From JAGOBX01 sp017999075 [NCBI: Candidatus Babelota bacterium] (lineage in GTDB: Bacteria > JAGOBX01): a DNA stretch of 9,054 nucleotides. A program made the position numbers and the translations under genes. How positions within the stretch are numbered: the stretch's first letter is position 1; every line of letters begins with the position of its first letter. The stretch is from NCBI GenBank assembly GCA_017999075.1, contig JAGOBX010000115.1, positions 1 to 9,054 of the forward strand, written 5' to 3'. The notes beneath the pieces were generated by a model that was not told where the DNA came from, searched no databases, and was given only the letters and a program-made list of their open reading frames with translations. This document shows, piece after piece, positions 1 to 6,892 of the stretch.

Positions 1-1873
1 TGTCGTTATATCTATTATAAGTATCATTTGTGATCCAGATTGATTGACGAGGGTCCCAAAAAGCAAACATTTCATTAATTCCGTTCTTGTTTTTGATAGA
101 AGCGACAAGCGGTTCGCGTTTAACAGCTAAACTAACTAGCACAGGCTGATAAGCTGATTTTAAAGATTCATATCCTTTTTTTGGAAGTCTGAAATAATCA
201 ACAACTGACCATGTTATACTTGGCCAGCAGTCGACAAACATAAATTGAAACAGACCTGTTATAGGTTTGTGTTTGGCGCGGCGGTAGTTTTCAATTGCAA
301 ACTTTATTAAATTCGCCTGATATTCCTGGCTGTTTTTTATAAATTCTTCTATATTTGTTCCGATTTGAATTTTGGCGACGTTAAAAGTTTGTTCATATCT
401 GAAATTATGATAACCCCAGAATTCCCAGTCGGGCGGCCAAATTTTGTTTTCTGGAATAAATTTTTTTATACTTGATATAGCCGGTAACGCCTGCGCTCCG
501 AATTCTGTTATCATAGGAGCGCAAGGTAATCCTGCAAATTCAGAATAGTGTCCATAATACCATCCTGGATATGGATGTGTTTCGAGTTCTGATGCCATCT
601 CGATGTGTCGCCAAGCGTCAATACTTTTCAGCGCTGCATATAATATAGGCGTGAGTTTATTTTTATTGCCGCTTGGTTCATTATGACAGCACCAAACTAC
701 TATGCTTGGATGATTCATCAGATAAAATGCCATCTCTCTGATTTGCACAACGGATTTAGCAATAAAATCATTGTCATCGGCATAACTCCATTGCAGCGCG
801 AAATCTTGCCATACAATTATTCCATTTTTATCGCATTCAGAATAAAGTTCTTTTCTGTTAACATGCGCATGAACACGGATAGCGTTCACATTTGCGTTTA
901 ATAATAATTTAATATCTTTTTTGATTTTCTCATTCGTATATTCAGAAAGCCATTGTGTTGGTATGAAATTAACACCGCGGATAAAAATGCGTTTGCCGTT
1001 CAAAAACCACACCCATTCTTTAATTTCGATTTCGCGAATTCCGAATACCTGTGAAAAACTGTCAATTAGTTTTCCGCAGATATACAATTGCATTTCAGCT
1101 TTGTAAAGATGCGGGAATCCATAATCGTGGCACCACCACAATTTCGGATCAGGGATATTGACGCAAAAAACAATCGGGTCTTTTTCACGGGCAAGCGAAA
1201 CCTCGCGCGTTAAAGTTATTTTTTTTTCACTTTTAAAATTTTGAGGTGAAATAATAATCTTGACTTTAACAATCTCGTTTGATGATAATTTCTCAATTTT
1301 AGCGGTAATGAGCAAAGCCGCCTCTTTTTCAGATATAATTTTAGAATTTATCTGAAGCCAGCGGGTTCTTACAACATTTGTTATCATTAAACTCACATTA
1401 TTCCATATGCCTCCAGAATTTTTATCCTGCCCGCGTTTCACATCCCATCCGCCCGGCCTTGTATCGTGTTGTCCGAATATTCCTTTTATAACTTTTTTTT
1501 TATGAGGCCAATAACGGGGCGATTCAAACGGCGAATCAACTCTTACTATTAATTCGTTTTTTTTCTTCAAAAGATGAGTTATATTGAATTTAAAAGGTGA
1601 AAAATAACCTTCGTGTTTTCCAAGATAAACGCCATTTAAAAAAACTTCAGCAATGTAGTCAATGCCTTTAAAACAAAGAAAAATCCGTTCTTGTTTAGAT
1701 GTTTTTACTTTTTTGAATATTTTTCTAAACACAACAAGTCCTGAATGATCGAGTCCTTGTAAATACCAGTTTGAAGGTATCTGCATTTTTTTCCAAGTTT
1801 TTGAATTTTCATAATTTCTGTCAAGCGTATAATCCCAAACGCCGTCAAGTGCAATATATTTTCGTGTATCCAT
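1..1873 (-). CDS. Glycoside hydrolase family 2 (beta-mannosidase/beta-glucuronidase type), 3' end outside window
   Basis: The frame is open without interruption from an ATG at 1873 to the left edge, giving 624 residues and no stop, so the C-terminus is missing. The GH2 order is clear: an N-terminal jelly-roll sugar-binding domain (about 1-170, starting LDGVWDYTLD and including GGIWNNV near 154-160), an Ig-like domain (about 175-290, with the LWW..YG.P.LY signature near 246), then a TIM barrel beginning at RIFIRGVNF (295-303) with WQDF at 355-358. The predicted acid/base is E399 in HNEP and the nucleophile is E457 in ITEFG. GH2 enzymes are retaining exo-glycosidases acting mostly on beta-linked mannose, glucuronate or galactose; the substrate cannot be read from the sequence. 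There is no signal peptide, so it probably acts in the cytoplasm. GGAG at 1883-1886, 9 bases upstream, supports the start. It is the last visible gene of the operon, 19 bases after the preceding gene. Confidence 0.93.
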   Translation of the reverse strand, partial: MDTRKYIALDGVWDYTLDRNYENSKTWKKMQIPSNWYLQGLDHSGLVVFRKIFKKVKTSKQERIFLCFKGIDYIAEVFLNGVYLGKHEGYFSPFKFNITHLLKKKNELIVRVDSPFESPRYWPHKKKVIKGIFGQHDTRPGGWDVKRGQDKNSGGIWNNVSLMITNVVRTRWLQINSKIISEKEAALLITAKIEKLSSNEIVKVKIIISPQNFKSEKKITLTREVSLAREKDPIVFCVNIPDPKLWWCHDYGFPHLYKAEMQLYICGKLIDSFSQVFGIREIEIKEWVWFLNGKRIFIRGVNFIPTQWLSEYTNEKIKKDIKLLLNANVNAIRVHAHVNRKELYSECDKNGIIVWQDFALQWSYADDNDFIAKSVVQIREMAFYLMNHPSIVVWCCHNEPSGNKNKLTPILYAALKSIDAWRHIEMASELETHPYPGWYYGHYSEFAGLPCAPMITEFGAQALPAISSIKKFIPENKIWPPDWEFWGYHNFRYEQTFNVAKIQIGTNIEEFIKNSQEYQANLIKFAIENYRRAKHKPITGLFQFMFVDCWPSITWSVVDYFRLPKKGYESLKSAYQPVLVSLAVKREPLVASIKNKNGINEMFAFWDPRQSIWITNDTYNRYND

Positions 1874-1882
1874 TTGATTTAA

Positions 1883-1886
1883 CTCC
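1883..1886 (-). promoter_or_regulatory. Ribosome binding site of the GH2 gene
   Basis: GGAG on the minus strand lies 9 bases before the ATG at 1873. It sits in the 19-base gap after the preceding stop and fixes the start, because the same frame meets a TAA at 1891-1889 with no other start codon between. Confidence 0.6.
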
Positions 1887-1892
1887 GTTTAT

Positions 1893-3692
1893 TTAGATTT
1901 TTATAACCGCTCGGTCTTTTTTTATTATTGCGGATATAATTGACATAGATTTTAAAAATAAAGTATAATTATTAGTGATTTGATTTGCATTATAATACCT
2001 GAAAACTTCAAACCACGAGTTTAATAATCGAAGTTTGGATTCTTTGAGAGGTTCTAATAAAATTTTCAATAGCATAGTAAGATGAACACGGCATTCAGTG
2101 TTGTCGAGCATTCCTGCAGGATAAGGCGTAAAATTTTTATAGATATTATTATTACCCTTATTTTTATAATAGTTTAGCAACGCTGATTTTATAAGCCATC
2201 GTTTCAAATCGGCCACAAAAGTTTTGTCAGCCGCTGCAACATCATTTCCGGAAATGTTCATCAATTGTTTCAATTTTTTGGATTGATTGTGCGCCATTTT
2301 TAATAAAGGGATATATCTTAATTCTTCTTGAGTTTCACCGTAAATACTTATCAGGCGTGCTGTATCTTCCCCTCTAGTAATTTTATCAAAACAGAATGAG
2401 TTGCCTTGGATTATAGAATTAGCAAGAGAAAATATCAGGCCGCCGCGTGCACTTGGATGCCTTGAGTTTTTTTTATCAATTTTATAGATGTAGTCTATTG
2501 ATTTGCGGTATAAATTGTTTTTCTGATAAAACATATTAAATGATAAGTCTTGTTTATCTGGTGCAACATCAGATAGTGAAATTGATTTTTTGATGGGAAT
2601 ATTTGGATTATATTGATAATATTCACCAGCCTGGATTGTGATGGTTTTACCGTTTTTCAATAAACTGCCTAGTCCGTTTAGTCCGAGTCCCAAAAAAGTT
2701 TCGCCATTATCTTTTAATAATTCGCAGTAATTTTTTTCAATCAGCTGATCTTCATCAATTTCAATAAGTCCGCATAGATTATCAGGATATATTGTAAGGA
2801 TTTCTGCCGCGACAAATAATTCGGAAAAATTTCTGATATTAGGATAACTGCATAAACCTGCTGAATAAATATTTTTAATATAATCTCTCACATCAGTTTC
2901 ACAATTTTCAATTTTAGAAAAGATTAACTCATTAAATATTTTGTCAAAAAAATGTTGCGTTATGTATTTAACGTTTAAATTTTCCAGTCTGCAATTTTTA
3001 TTAATGAGTCCTGATATCCAGTCATAAGCTTCTTTATTAATTTCTTTTTTGGTAGAACCGATTACTACATAAACGGGATATTTAAAATTTTTTGGAAGAC
3101 ATTGATACTTGGAATTCAGAATTTCGTTGAAATTATTTATTGCATCCAGGAAATACAGGTCTTTATAATCAAGGACTCCGGTTTCATCGCTTCTCAAAGG
3201 ATATGGGTGATCAAAATTTAAAGTATTCATATATAAATTACCAAGGGAAGTTTGTTTATAATAATCACCGACATAAACAGGCATTATAATAGCGGAATTA
3301 GCTGGATTAACAGAATTTTCTTTTTGAATTTCTGGCAACTGCAGATTAGTTTTTGTTTTTTCATTTGACATGTAATAGCATCCGCTTAAATATTTTTGCA
3401 GTTCTTCAAGAAAATCTATATTGTTAGAATCAAGTAAATCAATTAGTTTATCTGAATTCATCTGATCAATAAAAACATCTGTTTTTTTAGCAGCTTCAAA
3501 CAAAAAACTCAAAATGGTATTAAAATCAAATATCAATTCAACTGTATTGAAAATGTTATAAAATTCCTGATAATCTGATTTATTTTTGTGATTTTCACTG
3601 TTGAAAAAATCAATAAGCAATTTGTTGATTTTGTCATTTTTATTTATCTTTAGTTTCTTGAAAATCGCGTTTAATAATTTGTTTTTTTTCAT
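1893..3692 (-). CDS. Uncharacterised 599-residue protein, probable GT-A-fold glycosyltransferase
   Basis: I do not recognise a named family. Residues 1-110 are polar and predicted mostly helical. From about 130 the pattern resembles a GT-A nucleotide-sugar transferase: a first hydrophobic strand IIMPVY (135-140), another strand YPVYVVIGS (205-213), an RN-containing helix (287-298), then a strand ending in an acidic IEIDEDQ (310-316) that could be the metal-binding DxD-like site. Further on are ARGGL (415-419) and TRGEDTARL (439-447); RGED-type motifs occur at the acceptor/catalytic-base position of many GT2-like enzymes. The C-terminal 130 residues are helical and of unknown role. No signal peptide or transmembrane segment is evident, so it is likely cytoplasmic. 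It begins 13 bases after the glycerate kinase stop and ends 19 bases before the GH2 gene. No strong Shine-Dalgarno precedes its ATG, which suggests translational coupling. The coding status is secure; the glycosyltransferase assignment is inference from motif order. Confidence 0.6.
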   Translation of the reverse strand: MKKNKLLNAIFKKLKINKNDKINKLLIDFFNSENHKNKSDYQEFYNIFNTVELIFDFNTILSFLFEAAKKTDVFIDQMNSDKLIDLLDSNNIDFLEELQKYLSGCYYMSNEKTKTNLQLPEIQKENSVNPANSAIIMPVYVGDYYKQTSLGNLYMNTLNFDHPYPLRSDETGVLDYKDLYFLDAINNFNEILNSKYQCLPKNFKYPVYVVIGSTKKEINKEAYDWISGLINKNCRLENLNVKYITQHFFDKIFNELIFSKIENCETDVRDYIKNIYSAGLCSYPNIRNFSELFVAAEILTIYPDNLCGLIEIDEDQLIEKNYCELLKDNGETFLGLGLNGLGSLLKNGKTITIQAGEYYQYNPNIPIKKSISLSDVAPDKQDLSFNMFYQKNNLYRKSIDYIYKIDKKNSRHPSARGGLIFSLANSIIQGNSFCFDKITRGEDTARLISIYGETQEELRYIPLLKMAHNQSKKLKQLMNISGNDVAAADKTFVADLKRWLIKSALLNYYKNKGNNNIYKNFTPYPAGMLDNTECRVHLTMLLKILLEPLKESKLRLLNSWFEVFRYYNANQITNNYTLFLKSMSIISAIIKKDRAVIKI

Positions 3693-3705
3693 TAATTATT
3701 CAGAG

Positions 3706-5037
3706 TTAATATATTAAAAATAATCTTAAGTCCATAACATTGATGCCTGTTGGACCAGTTATAATCAGATCATTCAACTTTTTGAAAAAAGTATAGGAAT
3801 CATTAGAGTTAAGAAATTTTGAAGGATTCAAATTTAGCGATTTGGCGCGTTTGAGTGTTTGATAATCAGCTATTGCTCCTGCAGCGTCAGTAGGTCCGTC
3901 AGTTCCATCAGTGCCTATACTCGCTATTGTAATCCGTTCTTTATTTTGTATATTTAAAACCGCTGCCAGAGTAAATTCTTGATTTCTGCCTCCTTTACCG
4001 TTGCCTTTTAATTTTACTATTGTTTCTCCGCCCGAGATAATACAGGCTGGTTTTTGTAAAGGCTGATTATTATAAAATATTTCTTTGGCTATTGCGTAAT
4101 GAAAATTCGCAGATTCAGTAGTGTCTCCGCATATTTCAGATGAAAGTATTATTGTGTTATAATTTAGGGATTCCGCCTTTTTTTTTGCTGCTGCGAGGGT
4201 TATTTGGTTGTTAATAAGAATAATATTTTCAATTTTTGGATGATAATTGACTGCAGTTTTATTAAAATTTTCAGTAAACAATTTTTTTAATTTTTTATTC
4301 GAAAAAATCTTATTTAATAAATTATATTTTTTGAAAATTGTCAAGCAATCTGAATTTGAAACTTTTGATTGAAACACGGTCGGGCCGCTGGCTATTGTTT
4401 CCAAATCATTGCCTATAACATCAGAAACGATTAAAGACAGGCATTCAGCAGGATAAATATAATTTAAAAGTCCTCCACCTTTAACTTTTGATAAATATTT
4501 GCGTATTGTATTTATTTCTTTGATTTCGGCGCCGCAGGCTAAAAGCATTGCAGTGATTTTCTGTTTATCTTCGAGAGTCACGTTATCTTCAGGATATATC
4601 AGAAGCGAAGAACCTCCTCCTGATAAAAGACAAATGACAAGATCATCTTTATCAGATTTTTTTAAAAATTCTGCAAGTTGTTTTGTATGTTTGATTCCAT
4701 TTTTATCTGGGATAGGATGTCCGGCTTCGACTATTTTTATCTTTTCAGTTTTTCGTGAATGTCCGTATTTTGTTATAACATATCCGGCGGTAATATAATT
4801 TCCTAATATATTTTCCAATGAAACAGCCATAGCAGCGCTTGCTTTGCCGAAACCTATTACATATATATTTTTATATTTATTCAATCCGTATATTTTGCCG
4901 TTAACGCAAAATTGATCTTTCGTAAGATCAATACATTGTTCAAAAACTGATTCAACAGAGCTTTTCTCAATAGCGTAATCAATAATTTTAAATGCGTCTT
5001 TTCGCGTTTTTATTAAGATGTTTGAGTTTTTATACAT
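3706..5037 (-). CDS. Glycerate 2-kinase, MOFRL (GckA/TtuD) family
   Basis: This is a full-length 443-residue member of the class II glycerate kinases, which phosphorylate D-glycerate with ATP to give 2-phosphoglycerate, an entry to lower glycolysis. The N-terminal GckA domain has GFGKAS (62-67, with the conserved lysine), AGHPIPD (105-111), LSGGGSSLL (138-146) and SDVIGNDLETIASGPT (205-220). The C-terminal MOFRL domain has SGGET (335-339), GNGKGGRNQE (345-354), GTDGTDGPTDAAGA (375-388) and TGPTGINVMDL (427-437). All the usual blocks are present, so it should be active. It is expected to be cytoplasmic. It starts 4 bases after the HAD phosphatase stop and is followed 13 bases later by the 599-residue gene. 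Here it may recycle glycerate released from a glycosylglycerate or feed glycerate into its synthesis; the sequence does not decide which. Confidence 0.94.
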   Translation of the reverse strand: MYKNSNILIKTRKDAFKIIDYAIEKSSVESVFEQCIDLTKDQFCVNGKIYGLNKYKNIYVIGFGKASAAMAVSLENILGNYITAGYVITKYGHSRKTEKIKIVEAGHPIPDKNGIKHTKQLAEFLKKSDKDDLVICLLSGGGSSLLIYPEDNVTLEDKQKITAMLLACGAEIKEINTIRKYLSKVKGGGLLNYIYPAECLSLIVSDVIGNDLETIASGPTVFQSKVSNSDCLTIFKKYNLLNKIFSNKKLKKLFTENFNKTAVNYHPKIENIILINNQITLAAAKKKAESLNYNTIILSSEICGDTTESANFHYAIAKEIFYNNQPLQKPACIISGGETIVKLKGNGKGGRNQEFTLAAVLNIQNKERITIASIGTDGTDGPTDAAGAIADYQTLKRAKSLNLNPSKFLNSNDSYTFFKKLNDLIITGPTGINVMDLRLFLIY

Positions 5038-5041
5038 AGTC

Positions 5042-5830
5042 TTAAATATTGAATCTTAGTACTGAATTTTTAAAATGCTCCCAGCCGTTAGGTGCTGGTT
5101 CAGGTATTTTAATAATATTTTTTATTTTTATAAGCTTTTCGCAATACTGCATATTTTCATTTATTATTATAAAAGAAACATCAGAATATTTTAACATTTT
5201 ATAATCGTTATCTGAATTGCCAATTGCAAATATGATATTTTTAGAAAATTTTTTTTTTATAAATTTAAGCGCGTGAACTTTATCTGATTTTGCAGAAAGC
5301 GATAGAAATTTTCCTCCGTATTGTATTTGTAAATTATGCATACGAGTAAATTCATTTATTTTTTTTAATTGTTTTTGAGTTCCGTTGAATTTAAAAAGAT
5401 ATGAATACCGCCTGTTTATACTACGCTTTGCGTCAGCAACAGAATAACCGCATAATTTCGAGTATTCTTTTAAAGAAAGGCTTTTAAGGTCGATTAAGCA
5501 ATCTTTGAATTTGTTTTTTATTTCAAGATAAGTATCAAAAAAATCTTCACGAAGACGGCCTAACCGGATATATTCATTATTCCATTTCTTCGTTAGCACC
5601 TGCTGGAATTTATTTGGGAAAAAAATAAAATTTCCATTTTCGCCAATAAATGGGCATACAGTTTTTATTTTAGAATTAAGATAATTGAGTTCTTCGAAAG
5701 TTCTTGAAGAAATAAAAAAAACAATTATATTATTTTTAGTTAATTCGCGGATATATTTATAATTATTGCCTGCATAGTATTTTTCATTCCAGAAAGTGCC
5801 GTCTATATCTGTGAAAATAATCTTATTCAT
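5042..5830 (-). CDS. HAD-IIB phosphatase, mannosyl-3-phosphoglycerate phosphatase-like
   Basis: This 262-residue protein fits the Cof/MpgP branch of HAD hydrolases. Motif I is FTDIDGT (6-12), with nucleophile D8 and general acid/base D10. Motif II is S41/S42 in ISSRT. The family block IGENGNFIF follows at 62-70. A lysine in the KSDK stretch (181-184) serves as motif III. GNSDND (204-209) supplies the Mg-binding acids of motif IV. The C-terminal PNGWEHF (247-253) matches the conserved P-x-GW end of the mannosyl-3-phosphoglycerate phosphatase family (E. coli YedP type). The middle cap segment (about 85-180, with YGGKFLSL at 171-178) is the C2B type expected for that family. Such enzymes dephosphorylate mannosyl- or glucosyl-3-phosphoglycerate to the glycosylglycerate; the actual sugar is not determinable. 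The ATG lies inside the end of the glycosyltransferase gene (8-base overlap) without a good Shine-Dalgarno, implying translational coupling. Confidence 0.85.
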   Translation of the reverse strand: MNKIIFTDIDGTFWNEKYYAGNNYKYIRELTKNNIIVFFISSRTFEELNYLNSKIKTVCPFIGENGNFIFFPNKFQQVLTKKWNNEYIRLGRLREDFFDTYLEIKNKFKDCLIDLKSLSLKEYSKLCGYSVADAKRSINRRYSYLFKFNGTQKQLKKINEFTRMHNLQIQYGGKFLSLSAKSDKVHALKFIKKKFSKNIIFAIGNSDNDYKMLKYSDVSFIIINENMQYCEKLIKIKNIIKIPEPAPNGWEHFKNSVLRFNI

Positions 5831-6830
5831 ATTGAAAAACCGCTGATTTAAAAGGTTTTAGAATTATTTCAGCGTAATCAATTACCTCCTGATATTCTTC
5901 CTTTGTAAGATCATAAAATGGAGTAAATTGAAATTTGTGTTTTGAAACTGCCTGTTGAAAATTTTTTATCCGATCCCATTCTTCTATAAGCATAGGAAGT
6001 AATTTTAAAAAAGAAGAAAATAAACGTTTATATGAAAGTTTATCGCCGAAAGAATATTGTAAATACCTGGATTCTATCAACTGCCAGAAGCTTGCTGTAG
6101 CTGCGTCAATTTCAATTGCCTTATATTCAAGCGCGGTGCACATTATACCCCACAAAACATGCAATTCGCGTTCCTCCATATTACGTGTGGGCGAGTTAGG
6201 CGCTTTATGCCAGTGGCGCATAAAAGATTTGTCCATTATATAAGCCGAAGGATATCCGTTTCTTAATGCGCGTAAATTGAATTCTGTCCATTCTCCCCAA
6301 AATTTTCGGCGTGCATTAAAACCTCCCAGAATTTTGAATATGCTGGTATAACCGGCAACGCACATACCTTGTATAGGCATATAAAGTAAACCATTTATTT
6401 TTTGTTGAGGAGTATTAGCTCTCGGTTTAAATAAAATATCAGTATTTTCCTGATAAGACGGCAATCCTAAAAAAGCTACTGTTTTATTATAAAAAGCATC
6501 TTCAAAGTCAGAAAAAATATCGCCGTGAATAGTGCAGTCGTCGTCTATGAAAGCCATAAGCGGACTTAATACACAACTCAAAGCAAACTGTCTGCCGCCG
6601 CTAATAGATGTATCCCCATCATTGACAAAAATCTGCGTTTCGAATTTTGAATAATTTCTCGTCAATTTCTTTAAAACATTTATATTTGATTTTGAATTTT
6701 TTTTGTTGCATATTATATTTACGCATAACTCTGTGGATACTGGTATTTTAATAGATTCTATAGAATCCAGAAGTTTAGTTATGTATTCGAAACGCTCGGG
6801 AATTGTTAAAATTGATAAAGTCCAATGCAT
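5823..6830 (-). CDS. Family 2 (GT-A) glycosyltransferase
   Basis: This 335-residue protein has the GT2 layout: a first strand WTLSILTIPER (3-13), NDGDTSISGGR (70-80), and a metal-binding triple aspartate in AFIDDDCT (93-100). Next come QGMCVAGYTSIFKILGGFN (154-172) and an acceptor-site segment FWGEWTEFNLRALRNGY (177-193), in which E180 or E183 is the candidate catalytic base, then HWHKAP (206-211), likely the metal- or phosphate-contacting histidine region. The last 110 residues are helical and specific to this protein. No signal peptide or membrane span is seen, so it is likely cytoplasmic or peripheral. It would transfer a sugar from a nucleotide-sugar; donor and acceptor are unknown. Its neighbour, an MpgP-like phosphatase overlapping it by 8 bases, makes a phosphoglycerate-type acceptor conceivable, but it does not resemble MpgS (GT55), GpgS (GT81) or Mgs (GT78) as I know them. 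An AAGG-like Shine-Dalgarno lies about 10 bases before the ATG. Confidence 0.85.
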   Translation of the reverse strand: MHWTLSILTIPERFEYITKLLDSIESIKIPVSTELCVNIICNKKNSKSNINVLKKLTRNYSKFETQIFVNDGDTSISGGRQFALSCVLSPLMAFIDDDCTIHGDIFSDFEDAFYNKTVAFLGLPSYQENTDILFKPRANTPQQKINGLLYMPIQGMCVAGYTSIFKILGGFNARRKFWGEWTEFNLRALRNGYPSAYIMDKSFMRHWHKAPNSPTRNMEERELHVLWGIMCTALEYKAIEIDAATASFWQLIESRYLQYSFGDKLSYKRLFSSFLKLLPMLIEEWDRIKNFQQAVSKHKFQFTPFYDLTKEEYQEVIDYAEIILKPFKSAVFQYE

Positions 6831-6892
6831 AATTTATTTACCTTTTTTTTGACAAATTCAATTGCCTCAATAACAACAACAACTATAAAAAA
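6806..6892 (-). other. Possible -1 frameshift site or indel, with C-terminal extension of the M20-like gene
   Basis: On the minus strand the zero-frame codons GGT TTT TTA TAG contain the heptamer T TTT TTA (6892-6886), a canonical -1 slippery pattern, immediately before the stop at 6885-6883. Reading on in the -1 frame gives 26 more residues, IVVVVIEAIEFVKKK and then VNKLCIGLYQF, ending at TAA 6808-6806, inside the start of the GT2 gene (25-base overlap). The hydrophobic, helix-like IVVVVIEAIEFVKKK resembles the C-terminal helix that M20 proteins normally have at this point, after G-x-x. Whether this is programmed frameshifting, homopolymer length variation or a sequencing error in the T6 run cannot be decided from one sequence. 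Confidence 0.45.

Noticed and set aside
683-1106. Two plus-strand open frames of 72 and 61 codons (683-901 and 921-1106)
   Set aside because: They lie antisense within the uninterrupted GH2 gene, including its HNEP active-site region, and show no protein-family pattern.
4499-4798. Plus-strand open frame of 99 codons
   Set aside because: It is the mirror of the conserved glycerate kinase core (AGHPIPD, LSGGGSS) and has no recognisable features or upstream signals of its own.
6871-6883. (GTT)4 run after the M20-like stop as a microsatellite
   Set aside because: Four repeats alone are too few to call a repeat element; it is mentioned only as part of the frameshift region, where it encodes VVVV.
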